Both the position numbers and the translations under genes were made by a program. A DNA stretch of 44,341 bases, taken from NCBI GenBank assembly GCA_034437275.1, contig DAOTUD010000063.1:1-44341 (forward strand), given 5' to 3'. The stretch comes from TC-15 sp034437275. GTDB taxonomy: Bacteria; Chloroflexota; Anaerolineae; Aggregatilineales; Aggregatilineaceae. Under the pieces are notes generated by a model, which was given only the letters and a program-made list of their open reading frames with translations, ran no database searches and had not been told where the DNA came from. Below are positions 33,299-41,798 of this stretch, in pieces (within the stretch, counting starts at the first letter, position 1; each line of letters opens with the position of its first letter).

Positions 33299-33868
33299 GT
33301 GGAACTGAACGCTGAATCGATTGTGTTTATCATTCTGAGTGCCGTGACGTTGGGCGGGGGGCTGCTGGTGGTGACCGTGCGCAACCTGTTCCACGCGGCA
33401 CTTTACCTGATGCTGTCGTTGTTTGGGGTGGCCGGGCTGTTTGCGCTGCTCACCGCGCCGTTCCTGGCCGGGGTGCAGGTCGTGGTCTATATCGGCGCGA
33501 TCGCGATCCTGATCGTGCTGGCCATCATGCTCACGCCCCACGTAACGCGCGTCGACGCCACCAACCGGCAGTGGATCGCTTCGCTGGTGGTGGCTGTTAT
33601 TTTCTTCTTCATGCTGGTGTCGATTGTCACCCCGTTGATGGATGACCTGGGCGTCGACGATTGGAACGCCGACTTCAGCCAGGACGACCCGGCGGACGTG
33701 CCCGACGACGCGCTGACCGAGTTGGGCGAAAAGCTGGTCGACCCGCACGGCTACATGCTGCCGTTTGAGGTGGCGTCCGTGCTGCTGATGGCGGCGCTGA
33801 TCGGCGCGGCGCTGATGGTCGGCCCCCAGTCGGAACCCGGCGAGAACGAAGACCAGAGCGGAGGCTAA
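33299..33868 (+). CDS. nuoJ: NADH-quinone oxidoreductase subunit J
   Basis: A 189-residue ND6-like membrane subunit with five helices; the pi-bulge helix region is VVVYIGAIAILIVLAIMLTP. The C-terminal 40 residues form a polar loop plus a last helix (MLPFEVASVLLMAALIGAAL) and an acidic tail. It starts with GTG, and the AGGAGG ribosome site overlaps the nuoH stop codon, indicating tight translational linkage. Confidence 0.95.
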   Translation: MELNAESIVFIILSAVTLGGGLLVVTVRNLFHAALYLMLSLFGVAGLFALLTAPFLAGVQVVVYIGAIAILIVLAIMLTPHVTRVDATNRQWIASLVVAVIFFFMLVSIVTPLMDDLGVDDWNADFSQDDPADVPDDALTELGEKLVDPHGYMLPFEVASVLLMAALIGAALMVGPQSEPGENEDQSGG

Positions 33869-33876
33869 AGGATTTT

Positions 33877-34185
33877 ATGGTGCCTTTGTATATGTATCTG
33901 ACGGTCGCGGCGGCGCTGTTCAGCATCGGGCTGTACGGGGTGTTGTCGCGCCGGAATGCAATCGCAATTTTGATGAGCATCGAGTTGATGCTCAATGCAG
34001 TGAATATTAACCTGGTGGCGTTCTGGCGCTACCAGCAACCCGCTGAACTCAACGGGCAGGTGTTCGCCTTGTTTGTGTTCGTGGTGGCAGCGGCAGAGGC
34101 CGCCGTCGGCCTGGCGCTGATCATTACGATCTACCGTCGCCACCAGTCGGTGGTCGTCGACGACGTGGACTTGCTCAAATGGTGA
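33877..34185 (+). CDS. nuoK: NADH-quinone oxidoreductase subunit K
   Basis: A 102-residue ND4L-like subunit with three helices and the conserved carboxylates in MSIELMLNAVNINLV and VAAAEAAVGLALI, which are part of the central proton axis. It begins 8 bp after nuoJ (AAAGGA site). Its length and motifs are normal. Confidence 0.96.
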   Translation: MVPLYMYLTVAAALFSIGLYGVLSRRNAIAILMSIELMLNAVNINLVAFWRYQQPAELNGQVFALFVFVVAAAEAAVGLALIITIYRRHQSVVVDDVDLLKW

Positions 34186-34235
34186 TTTTGATGACCTACA
34201 GCCCGCCACTGGGCGTATATTTAGGACAATAGCGT

Positions 34236-36521
34236 ATGGATGTTAACTGGCTTCATGTCGATTATCTTCCCTGGCTGATCCTGTTCTTCCCGCTGCTGAG
34301 CTTTGCGATCATCACGCTCTTTACATCCGAGCGCTTGATCCTCAGCCAGGCGGTGGCCGTGATTGGGATCGGGCTGTCCTGGGTGCTGAGCATGGCCGTG
34401 TTTGCCAAGGTCGTGTGGGGCTTCGAGGTGCGGGATATCGGCGAGCGTCCGGTCGGCAGTGCGACGGAATGGCTGGACTACGGCTCGCGCACCCTCAAGC
34501 TGGGGGTCATGGTCGATCCCCTGACGGCGTACATGTTGTTGATGGTGCCGCTGGCGTGCCTGCTGATTTTCATTTACTCGCTGGGCTACATGCGCGGCGA
34601 CGAATATAACGCCCGCTTTTTTGGCTACCTGTCGCTGTTCTCTGGCGCGATGCTCACGCTGGTGCTGGCCGATAACCTGCTGCTGCTGTTCATCGGCTGG
34701 GAGGTGATGGGCTTCTGTTCGTACTCGCTGATCGGCTTCTGGTTCCGCAAGAAGTCGGCCATGGAAGCGGGCGTCAAGGCGTTTATGACCACCCGCGTGG
34801 CCGATGTGCTGATGCTGGTCGGGGTCGGCTACCTGTTCGTCGAGACGCGCACGCTGAACTTCCGCGAAATTATGTACGACCATCACGGCGCGCTGCTGGA
34901 GAAGCTGGCCGCGACCGACGCGGTGATCTTCGGCGGCAGCGCCGCCGCATTGATCGGCGTGCTGTTGGTGTTCGGCACCATCGGCAAGAGCGCGCAGTTC
35001 CCGCTGCATGTGTGGCTGCCCGACGCGATGGAAGGCCCGACCCCCGTCAGCGCCATGATCCACGCCGCGACGATGGTTTCGGCGGGCGTGTACATGGTGG
35101 TGCGCATGTTCCCGCTGCTCGCGGCGGGCGCGGACTACCACGCCGGGGATTTCAGTACGCCGATGATCGTGATGGGCGTCGTGGGCGGCGTGACCGCACT
35201 TGGCGCGGCGATTCTGGCCGTGGGCCAGAACGACATCAAGCGCATCCTGGCCTACTCGACCATCAGCCAGTTGGGCTACATGATCGCGGCGCTGGGCGTC
35301 GGGGCCTGGATTGCGGCGGCGTTCCACCTGGTGAACCACGCATTCTTCAAGGCGCTGTTGTTTATGGCGTCCGGTTCGGTGATCCACGCGATGGAGCACG
35401 GCGAGCATCACGCCCACGAGCACGGCGCGGAGGGCGAACACCACGCGGAACCCGACGGGCTGGTGATGGACTACTGCGCACCACCCAACGACATCCAGCG
35501 CATGGGCGGCCTGCTGCACAAGCTGCCGGTCACTGCGATCACGATGGCGATTGGCGGGCTGTCGCTGGCCGGGTTCCCCTTGCTGACTGCCGGCTTCTGG
35601 TCTAAAGACGAGATCATCGCCGAGGCGTGGCACGGCACCGCCGCAGGCTACCCGCTGGCGCTGTTCGTCTGGCTGGCGCTGGTGGTGGCGGCGTTCCTGA
35701 CCGCGTTCTACACCGCGCGCATGTGGTTCATGACCTTCTGGGGCCAGCCGCGCACCTCCGCCGCCGAATACGCCGGGATCGGCATGTTCCGCAAGCAGTG
35801 GGTGGTGTGGTGGAACCGCACGCGCCGGGGCAAGGACAACCCGCAGGCGCTTGAATACGCCGACCCGGTGCACCGGCTCTCGGTGCAGCAGATGGAGTGG
35901 CCGCTGATCGTGCTGGCCGTGCTGGCCATCGTGGGCGGCTTCATCGGTGTGCATACCGACTTCCCGCTGCTGGGCGCGCTCGACAACCCGCTGCACGACT
36001 TTTTGGCGGGCACGACTGCGCACCATCCGGCGGTTATCGCGCTGGAATGGTTCCCGGTGCTGCTGAGTATGGCGCTGGCGCTGGGCGGATTGGCGTTGGG
36101 CTGGTGGGTGTACGGGCGCAAGCCGGTCGAGGCCGGCCAGGCCGATCCCACCGAGCGCGCGCTGGGGCCTGGCATCTGGACCGCGCTGCAAATGCGCTTC
36201 TACGTCGACATCGCCTACCGGCGCTATATTGTCCGTCCGGCGGAGTGGGCGGCGGTGCACATCGTGATCGATGCGATTGATAAAGAGACGATAGACGGCG
36301 TGCTGGAAACCATCGCCGAGACGTTCACCGGGTTGGGCGAGCTGTTCAAGCGCTTCAACCGCGTGGTGATCGACGGCGTGGGCGACGGCATCCCCGCATC
36401 GATAGGTAATTTCGGTGCCTGGTTCCGCCAGGTGCAGACCGGGCGCATCCAGCAGTACTTGCTGTTCGTGACGCTGGCGCTGCTGGCCATTGGCACGTTG
36501 TTGATCATCCAGGTAATGTAG
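34236..36521 (+). CDS. nuoL: NADH-quinone oxidoreductase subunit L, extended lateral helix
   Basis: A 761-residue ND5-like antiporter subunit. The antiporter core includes GWEVMGFCSYSLIGFWF (TM5 Glu), GKSAQFPLHVWLPDAMEGPT (TM7 Lys) and HAFFKALLFMASGSVIHA. An insert with seven His, MEHGEHHAHEHGAEGEHHAE, lies at about 386-405. The distal lateral helix starts near VRP at 666-668, and a second VIDG motif comes at 711-714; this stretch is about 27 residues longer than in ordinary NuoL, as judged from memory of Paracoccus ND5. The final helix (YLLFVTLALLAIGTLLI) ends the protein. This fits the described 2M complex I with two NuoM subunits. AGGA lies before ATG 34236. Confidence 0.95.
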   Translation: MDVNWLHVDYLPWLILFFPLLSFAIITLFTSERLILSQAVAVIGIGLSWVLSMAVFAKVVWGFEVRDIGERPVGSATEWLDYGSRTLKLGVMVDPLTAYMLLMVPLACLLIFIYSLGYMRGDEYNARFFGYLSLFSGAMLTLVLADNLLLLFIGWEVMGFCSYSLIGFWFRKKSAMEAGVKAFMTTRVADVLMLVGVGYLFVETRTLNFREIMYDHHGALLEKLAATDAVIFGGSAAALIGVLLVFGTIGKSAQFPLHVWLPDAMEGPTPVSAMIHAATMVSAGVYMVVRMFPLLAAGADYHAGDFSTPMIVMGVVGGVTALGAAILAVGQNDIKRILAYSTISQLGYMIAALGVGAWIAAAFHLVNHAFFKALLFMASGSVIHAMEHGEHHAHEHGAEGEHHAEPDGLVMDYCAPPNDIQRMGGLLHKLPVTAITMAIGGLSLAGFPLLTAGFWSKDEIIAEAWHGTAAGYPLALFVWLALVVAAFLTAFYTARMWFMTFWGQPRTSAAEYAGIGMFRKQWVVWWNRTRRGKDNPQALEYADPVHRLSVQQMEWPLIVLAVLAIVGGFIGVHTDFPLLGALDNPLHDFLAGTTAHHPAVIALEWFPVLLSMALALGGLALGWWVYGRKPVEAGQADPTERALGPGIWTALQMRFYVDIAYRRYIVRPAEWAAVHIVIDAIDKETIDGVLETIAETFTGLGELFKRFNRVVIDGVGDGIPASIGNFGAWFRQVQTGRIQQYLLFVTLALLAIGTLLIIQVM

Positions 36522-36531
36522 TTCCCGGTCC

Positions 36532-36570
36532 CTGACATGCGAGGGGGCCGGCGCTGCCGCCCCTCGTCAG
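36532..36570 (+). other. Hairpin between nuoL and nuoM1
   Basis: CTGA...CGAGGGG (36532-36546) pairs with CCCCTCG-TCAG (36560-36570), with a small bulge, in the 67-bp nuoL-nuoM1 gap. There is no T run; it ends just before the AAGGAG ribosome site and could tune nuoM1 translation. Confidence 0.4.
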
Positions 36571-36588
36571 AAGGAGAGGCACTTATAG

Positions 36589-38325
36589 ATGTTTGACTTT
36601 CTACCCCTAGACTTCCTGACGACCATGACCCTGCTGCCGGTCATCGGTGCGGTGATTGTCTTTGCGCTCCCGCGCGAGAACAAACGCGCCGCCCGCTGGA
36701 CGGCGATGGGCTTCAGCCTGGTGGTCCTGGTGATGGCGCTTGGCGTGTTCTACAGTGTGCAGGCCAACCCACCCAACAGCCCGACCGAATGGGCCTACGA
36801 GGAGCAGGCCGAATGGTTCCCGCAGCTTAACGCCACCTGGCACATCGGCGTGGACGGGCTGAGCGCCACAATGGTGCTGCTGACCGGGCTGCTGGTGCCG
36901 CTGGCGATCCTGATCTCGTTCGAGATCGAGGACAACGTCCCGGCCCACATGGCCCTGTTCCTGTTCCTGGAAACCGGGCTGCTGGGCGTATTCGTGGCGC
37001 TGGACATGATGATCCTCTTCCTGTTCTGGGAGATCGGGCTGGTGCCGATGTACTTCCTGATCTACCTGTGGGGCGGGGAGAACCGGCGCTATGCCGCCAA
37101 CAAATTCTTCCTGTATACCATGGCCGGCTCGCTGGGGCTGCTGCTGGCGTCGCAGTTGATCGGCTACACGGTCGGCAGCTTCGACATTCCCGTCATGCTC
37201 CAGGAGTGGCCGGTGTTCGAAGGCGTGGGCAGCGACAAGACCATTTTGGGGCTGGATTTCCAGATCACGAAATATTACGCGCTGCTCGGCTTTGCGCTGG
37301 CGTTCCTGATCAAGATTCCGGCCTGGCCGTTCCACACCTGGCTGCCGGACGCGCACACCGAAGCGCCGACCGCCGGCTCGATGCTGCTGGCGGGCGTGCT
37401 GCTCAAGCTGGGCGCATACGGCTTCCTGCGGCTGGCGATCCCGCTCTTCCCGCGCGAATGGGTGACCAAGCGTGCCATCTTCAGCCTGGAGTACAACCTG
37501 GTGGACGTGCTGGGCTTCCTGGCCGTGGCCGGGATCGTGCTCGGCGCGATGGCGGCCTGGGGTCAAAACGACTTCAAGCGGCTGGTGGCCTATTCCTCGG
37601 TCAATCACATGGGCTTCGTGGTGCTGGGGCTGGCGGCGGCTGCGCTGATGTACGGCACCGTCTGGGCCGAGACCGAAGGCAAGTACAGCCTGATGGCCGA
37701 TGCGGCGGATATCGAACTGTCCGAGCAGGAACGCGGCAGCAGCGCGCAAGCCAGAGAAAAGGTCGATGCGCTCTATCCGGCGGAATTCCGCGCGGAGGAC
37801 CGGGACAACGCCGAAGTGGCGCTCAACGGGGCCGTGTTGCAGATGTTCAATCACGGGCTGTCGAGCGCGGGCATGTTCCTGCTGGCCGGGGCGCTGTATC
37901 ACAAGGCGCACACCCGCGACCTGCGGCGGTTTGGCGGCCTGTGGGGCATTGTGCCCGTCTTCGGGGCGCTGCTGATCTTCGTGAGCATGGCCAGCCTGGG
38001 GCTGCCGGGCCTGAACGGCTTTGTCGGCGAGTTTATGGTCGTCGCCGGGGCGTTCAAGGCCTACCCGTTCTACGTGCTGCTGAGCATGGCCGGGCTGGTC
38101 GTGACCGGGATTTACATCCTCAAGGGGATTCAGAAACTATTGCATGGCCCCCACAACCAGGAGTGGGAAGACTATCACCACAACGAGCACTCGCTGGAGA
38201 TCACCCGGCGCGAGTTTGTCGCGCTGGCCCCGCTGGTGGTCCTGATGTTGATCACCGGCCTGTATCCCAACTGGGTGTTAGAGCTGATCAATCAAGGTGT
38301 TGTCCACTGGTTCCCTGGGGTCTGA
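36589..38325 (+). CDS. nuoM: NADH-quinone oxidoreductase subunit M, first copy
   Basis: A 578-residue ND4-like antiporter subunit. All key residues are present: TM5 Glu148 (LFWEIGLVPMYFLI), TM7 Lys242 (FLIKIPAWPFHTWLPDAH), TM8 Lys273 (LLKLGAYGF) and TM12 Glu481 (GFVGEFMV). A charged insert of about 45 residues (about 363-410; IELSEQERGSSAQAREKVDA) interrupts the helices near TM10-11 and makes the protein longer than E. coli NuoM. AAGGAGAGG precedes the ATG. A second, divergent nuoM follows after 81 bp. Confidence 0.95.
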   Translation: MFDFLPLDFLTTMTLLPVIGAVIVFALPRENKRAARWTAMGFSLVVLVMALGVFYSVQANPPNSPTEWAYEEQAEWFPQLNATWHIGVDGLSATMVLLTGLLVPLAILISFEIEDNVPAHMALFLFLETGLLGVFVALDMMILFLFWEIGLVPMYFLIYLWGGENRRYAANKFFLYTMAGSLGLLLASQLIGYTVGSFDIPVMLQEWPVFEGVGSDKTILGLDFQITKYYALLGFALAFLIKIPAWPFHTWLPDAHTEAPTAGSMLLAGVLLKLGAYGFLRLAIPLFPREWVTKRAIFSLEYNLVDVLGFLAVAGIVLGAMAAWGQNDFKRLVAYSSVNHMGFVVLGLAAAALMYGTVWAETEGKYSLMADAADIELSEQERGSSAQAREKVDALYPAEFRAEDRDNAEVALNGAVLQMFNHGLSSAGMFLLAGALYHKAHTRDLRRFGGLWGIVPVFGALLIFVSMASLGLPGLNGFVGEFMVVAGAFKAYPFYVLLSMAGLVVTGIYILKGIQKLLHGPHNQEWEDYHHNEHSLEITRREFVALAPLVVLMLITGLYPNWVLELINQGVVHWFPGV

Positions 38326-38339
38326 TTTTTGGTAATGCG

Positions 38340-38388
38340 GTAGGGGCAGGGCTTGTCCTGCCCGCCTGGGCGCGAGCTGCGCCCCTAC
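38340..38388. repeat. Nested palindromic repeat between the two nuoM genes
   Basis: GTAGGGGC (38340-38347) pairs with GCCCCTAC (38381-38388). Inside are GGGCAGG/CCTGCCC (38344-38350, 38357-38363) and GGGCGC/GCGCCC (38368-38373, 38379-38384), so competing cloverleaf-like folds are possible. Similar GTAGGGGCAGGGCTTG palindromes are common dispersed units in such genomes (general knowledge). It ends 3 bp before the nuoM2 ribosome site. Confidence 0.7.
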
Positions 38389-38406
38389 TTAGGAGGGCCA
38401 TTATTT

Positions 38407-40080
38407 ATGGTAATTACGTTTAGCGGTGTCCTGACAGGCATCCTCCTGACGCCAGTGATCGGCGCGATCATCATCCTGCTGCTTGATTCCGAGCGTAAGG
38501 ATATTATTCGCACCGTCGCGGCACTGACCACTGGCGTCACGCTGCTGCTGGCGTTGGGCGTGTTCTTCGGCTACAACACCGACGCGGCCAACGCGGTCGC
38601 CGACGAGGTGGCCGACGCCCGCGCCGACGTGGTGTCGGCGGGGCCGGATGTCGCGCCGGAGACGATTGAGACTGTTGAGCCGTACTTCGCCTACGAGGAC
38701 CACGTCAAGTGGGTCGAATCGGTGGGCATTAGCTGGCACCTGGGCGTGGATGGCATCGCCGCCGCGATGGTGCTGCTGACGGCGATTGCCGGGTTTACCG
38801 GCGTGTTGATCTCGTGGGGCATCGAAGACCGCACCCGCGAGTTTATGGCGTTCTTCTTGCTGCTGGTGGCTGGGGTGTTCGGCGTGTTTGTGGCCGTCGA
38901 TCTGTTCGTGCTGTTCTTCTTCTACGAACTGGCGATCTTCCCCATGTACTTCCTGATCGTGATCTGGGGCTGGAAGGCCACGCGCGAATACGCGGCCATG
39001 AAGCTGACCCTGTACATCCTGATCGGGTCGGTGGTGGCGTTGGTCGGGCTGCTGGCGGTGTACTTCAAGGCCGCCGAAGCGACCGGCGTCTACAGCTTCG
39101 ATTTCGTCGACCTGCACATCGCCGCCCAGCAGGGCGCGTTTGATACGCCGTTCTCGCCGGAATGGTCGGGCGTGTCGACGGCCAGGCTGTGGTTCCCGGC
39201 GATCTTCCTGGGCTTCGGCGTGCTGGCGGGTGTGTGGCCGTTCCACAACTGGTCGCCGGATGGTCACGTCGCGGCCCCGACCGCCGTCTCGATGATCCAC
39301 GCGGGCGTGCTGATGAAGTTGGGCGCGTTCGCCGCGCTGCGGGTGGGGGTGCAACTGCTGCCCGAAGGCGCAAAGGTGCATCTGCCCTGGATCATCTTCC
39401 TGACGCTGATCAACGTGGTGTACGGCGCGCTGATCGCCATGCGCCAGCGGGATTTCAAGTACGTCATCGGCTTCAGTTCGGTCAGCCACATGGGCCTGGT
39501 GAGCATGGGCTTCGCCACCATGAACGTGACCGGCATGACCGGCGCGGGCTTGCAGATGTTCAGCCATGGGGTGATGACGGCGCTCTTCTTTGCTGCCGTC
39601 GGCATGGTCTACGACCGGGCGCACACGCGCGATATCCCCAGCCTGGGCGGCTTTGTGACCAAAATGCCGCTGGTGGCGGTCGCCTTCATTGTGGGCGGCT
39701 TCGTCAGCATGGGGATGCCGGGGCTGAGCGGCTTCGTGGCGGAGTTCCCGATTTTCGTCGGGCTGTGGGATGGGCCGGTCTTCGAGGCGGGCAGCATCAG
39801 CAGCCTGTTCGACAGCTTCAACTATTACGGCTTGATCGCGGTTGTCGCGGCGCTGGGCATCATTGTCACGGCGGCGTATGTGTTGCGTGTCGTGGGGCAG
39901 GTGTTCTTTGGCGAGTTCAACGAACAGCGCTTCCCCGATGTGCCGCCGATCACCGTCTTCGACAAGATCGCGTTGGGCCTGCTGGTCTTCTGGCTGGTCC
40001 TGCTCGGTGTCTATCCCCGGCTGATGGCCCCGATCGTCGAATCTGGGGTCCGGCCTATCGTGTCCATGCTGGGAGGTTGA
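38407..40080 (+). CDS. NADH-quinone oxidoreductase subunit M, second copy lacking the TM7 lysine
   Basis: A 557-residue ND4-like antiporter subunit, divergent from the first NuoM. It retains TM5 Glu174 (FFYELAIFPMYFLI), TM8 Lys304 (LMKLGAFAAL) and TM12 Glu446 (GFVAEFPIF). The TM7 position that carries Lys in NuoM1 is Leu273 (FGVLAGVWPFHNW), so the usual central lysine is absent. An acidic Ala/Asp/Glu insertion (about 60-95, VADEVADARADVV) sits after the N-terminal helices. AGGAGG is 10 nt before ATG 38407. Together with NuoM1 and the extended NuoL it suggests a 2M-type complex I; whether this copy pumps a proton is open. Confidence 0.92.
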   Translation: MVITFSGVLTGILLTPVIGAIIILLLDSERKDIIRTVAALTTGVTLLLALGVFFGYNTDAANAVADEVADARADVVSAGPDVAPETIETVEPYFAYEDHVKWVESVGISWHLGVDGIAAAMVLLTAIAGFTGVLISWGIEDRTREFMAFFLLLVAGVFGVFVAVDLFVLFFFYELAIFPMYFLIVIWGWKATREYAAMKLTLYILIGSVVALVGLLAVYFKAAEATGVYSFDFVDLHIAAQQGAFDTPFSPEWSGVSTARLWFPAIFLGFGVLAGVWPFHNWSPDGHVAAPTAVSMIHAGVLMKLGAFAALRVGVQLLPEGAKVHLPWIIFLTLINVVYGALIAMRQRDFKYVIGFSSVSHMGLVSMGFATMNVTGMTGAGLQMFSHGVMTALFFAAVGMVYDRAHTRDIPSLGGFVTKMPLVAVAFIVGGFVSMGMPGLSGFVAEFPIFVGLWDGPVFEAGSISSLFDSFNYYGLIAVVAALGIIVTAAYVLRVVGQVFFGEFNEQRFPDVPPITVFDKIALGLLVFWLVLLGVYPRLMAPIVESGVRPIVSMLGG

Positions 40081-40081
40081 T

Positions 40082-41605
40082 TTGAACTTCTCGACTGATG
40101 CCCAGGCGAGCGTAATCGCTATACTGCCTGAAATTGTAATGGTAATTCTGGCCGTGACGGTGCTGGTGTTGGACGTGTTCTGGCCTAAAGACCGGCGGCG
40201 CAAAATCGGCTATGTGGCCGGGTTCGGCCTGCTGGTGGTGTCGGCGGCGCTGTGGTTGGTCGACCTGACGCCGACCGGCGGGTTGTCGGACCAACTGCTG
40301 TTGGGCGGCATGGTCCGGCACGACGAGCTGTCGCAGATCTTCCGCGTGATGGTGATCTTCGCCGGGGGGCTGAGCTGTCTGATCAGCATCGGCATCCCGC
40401 AGCTTAACGCGCGCGGTGACTTTTTCGCGATTCTGATCGTGTCGGTGATCGGGGCCAGCCTGATGACGGTGGCCGCCGACCTGATCATGGTCTTCCTCGC
40501 GTTGGAGACGACCTCGATCGCGCTGTATATGCTGGCGGGCTTTCTGCGTGACACCGATCGCAGCACCGAAGCGGGCATCAAGTACTTCCTGTTCGGCGCG
40601 TTCACCTCGGCCATCACGCTCTACGGCCTGTCGCTGGTGTACGGCTTCGCGGGCGAGACCAACATCTACCGGCTGGGCAAAGCGATTGCCACCGGGGCGC
40701 TGACCGATCCCGCAGTTGGGGTCGCGCTGTCGCTGATGGCGGTCGGCTTCGCCTTCAAGGTGAGCGCGGTGCCGTTCCACTTCTGGACGCCGGACGTGTA
40801 CGAAGGCGCGCCGACGCCGATCACGGCCCTGCTGAGCACGACCAGCAAAGCGGCCAGTTTTGCGCTGCTGCTGCGCGTACTGCTGGCGGTCTTCCCGCCG
40901 GCGGATATGTTCGCGTCGGTGGGCGCCGTGCAGGACTACAGCGATATCTGGGTCCAGTTGGTCGCGGTGCTGGCGGTGGTCACGATGACGCTGGGCAATG
41001 TGCTGGCGCTGGTCCAGAGCAACATCAAGCGCTTGCTGGCCTACTCGTCGATTGCGCAGGCCGGCTACACGCTGATCGGCGTGGCGGCGATTGCCACCGA
41101 CACCGCCGGCGATGGCGCGGCGGCGGTCGCGTTCTACCTGTTCATGTACGTGATGACCAACATCCTGGCCTTCGGCGTGGTGATCTTGTTTGCCAACGCC
41201 AGCGGCAGCGAGGATATCGCCGACTTCGCCGGGCTGAGCCGCCGGAACCGGTGGCTTGCGCTGGCGATGACGCTCGCGCTGCTGAGCCTGGCCGGAATTC
41301 CGCCGGCAGCCGGTTTCGTTGGCAAGTTCCTGTTGTTCCGCGCGGCGGTCGACGCCAACCTGACCTGGCTGGCGCTGGTCGGCATCGTGAACGTGATCAT
41401 CGGCCTGTACTACTACCTGACCATCGTCAAGGTGATGTACATGGAAGAGGCCAAAGACCCGGAGCTGGTCGTCCCCATCAGCGGGCCGTACCGGCTGACG
41501 CTGGGCATCACCTCGGCGGGCGTGGTCCTGCTGGGGACGGTGCTGGTCACGCCGTTTGTGGACTGGGCGACCGAGGCCGCCGAGGCGCTGTACGTCTTGC
41601 TGTAA
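40082..41605 (+). CDS. nuoN: NADH-quinone oxidoreductase subunit N
   Basis: A 507-residue ND2-like antiporter subunit. The TM5 Glu is in MVFLALETTSIALYMLAGF and TM7 Lys226 is in VGFAFKVSAVPFHFWTPDVY; the C-terminal NKR/LAYSSIAQAGY region is present. It starts with TTG 40082, only 1 bp after the nuoM2 stop, with GGGAGG (40071-40076) 5 nt before. It is the last gene of the cluster and is followed by a strong terminator. Confidence 0.95.
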   Translation: MNFSTDAQASVIAILPEIVMVILAVTVLVLDVFWPKDRRRKIGYVAGFGLLVVSAALWLVDLTPTGGLSDQLLLGGMVRHDELSQIFRVMVIFAGGLSCLISIGIPQLNARGDFFAILIVSVIGASLMTVAADLIMVFLALETTSIALYMLAGFLRDTDRSTEAGIKYFLFGAFTSAITLYGLSLVYGFAGETNIYRLGKAIATGALTDPAVGVALSLMAVGFAFKVSAVPFHFWTPDVYEGAPTPITALLSTTSKAASFALLLRVLLAVFPPADMFASVGAVQDYSDIWVQLVAVLAVVTMTLGNVLALVQSNIKRLLAYSSIAQAGYTLIGVAAIATDTAGDGAAAVAFYLFMYVMTNILAFGVVILFANASGSEDIADFAGLSRRNRWLALAMTLALLSLAGIPPAAGFVGKFLLFRAAVDANLTWLALVGIVNVIIGLYYYLTIVKVMYMEEAKDPELVVPISGPYRLTLGITSAGVVLLGTVLVTPFVDWATEAAEALYVLL

Positions 41606-41680
41606 CAACATGCGGCGTGCGGGGCGCGCTGACCGTGCCCCTGCGCCGTTTCATGCTGCAAAAATGCACATCACCACATC

Positions 41681-41719
41681 GAGGGCGATCCGTGGGGGGA
41701 AATCGCCCTCAGTTTTTTT
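41681..41719 (+). terminator. Strong intrinsic terminator of the nuo cluster
   Basis: GAGGGCGAT (41681-41689) pairs with ATCGCCCTC (41702-41710), with a 12-nt loop, followed by TTTTTTT (41713-41719). Confidence 0.92.
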
Positions 41720-41739
41720 GGGGCCGGTGCGGCGCGCGC

Positions 41740-41771
41740 AAAAAACGAGGAGGGGCGTACACCCCTCCTCG
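41740..41771 (-). terminator. Strong intrinsic terminator of the minus-strand secreted-protein gene
   Basis: CGAGGAGGGG (41746-41755) and CCCCTCCTCG (41762-41771) form a perfect 10-bp stem around CGTACA. On the minus strand it ends in TTTTTT. It starts 28 bp after the stop codon and faces the nuo terminator 21 bp away. Confidence 0.92.
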
Positions 41772-41798
41772 CTGGTATATGGCAACGGTCGGCGTCTG

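Noticed and set aside
31651..41605. Mrp-type or hydrogenase-type antiporter cluster instead of complex I
   Set aside because: The presence of nuoA, nuoH, nuoJ and nuoK with normal ND3, ND1, ND6 and ND4L motifs, plus a full NuoL-M-N set, fits complex I; no hydrogenase or Mrp E-G subunits are seen.
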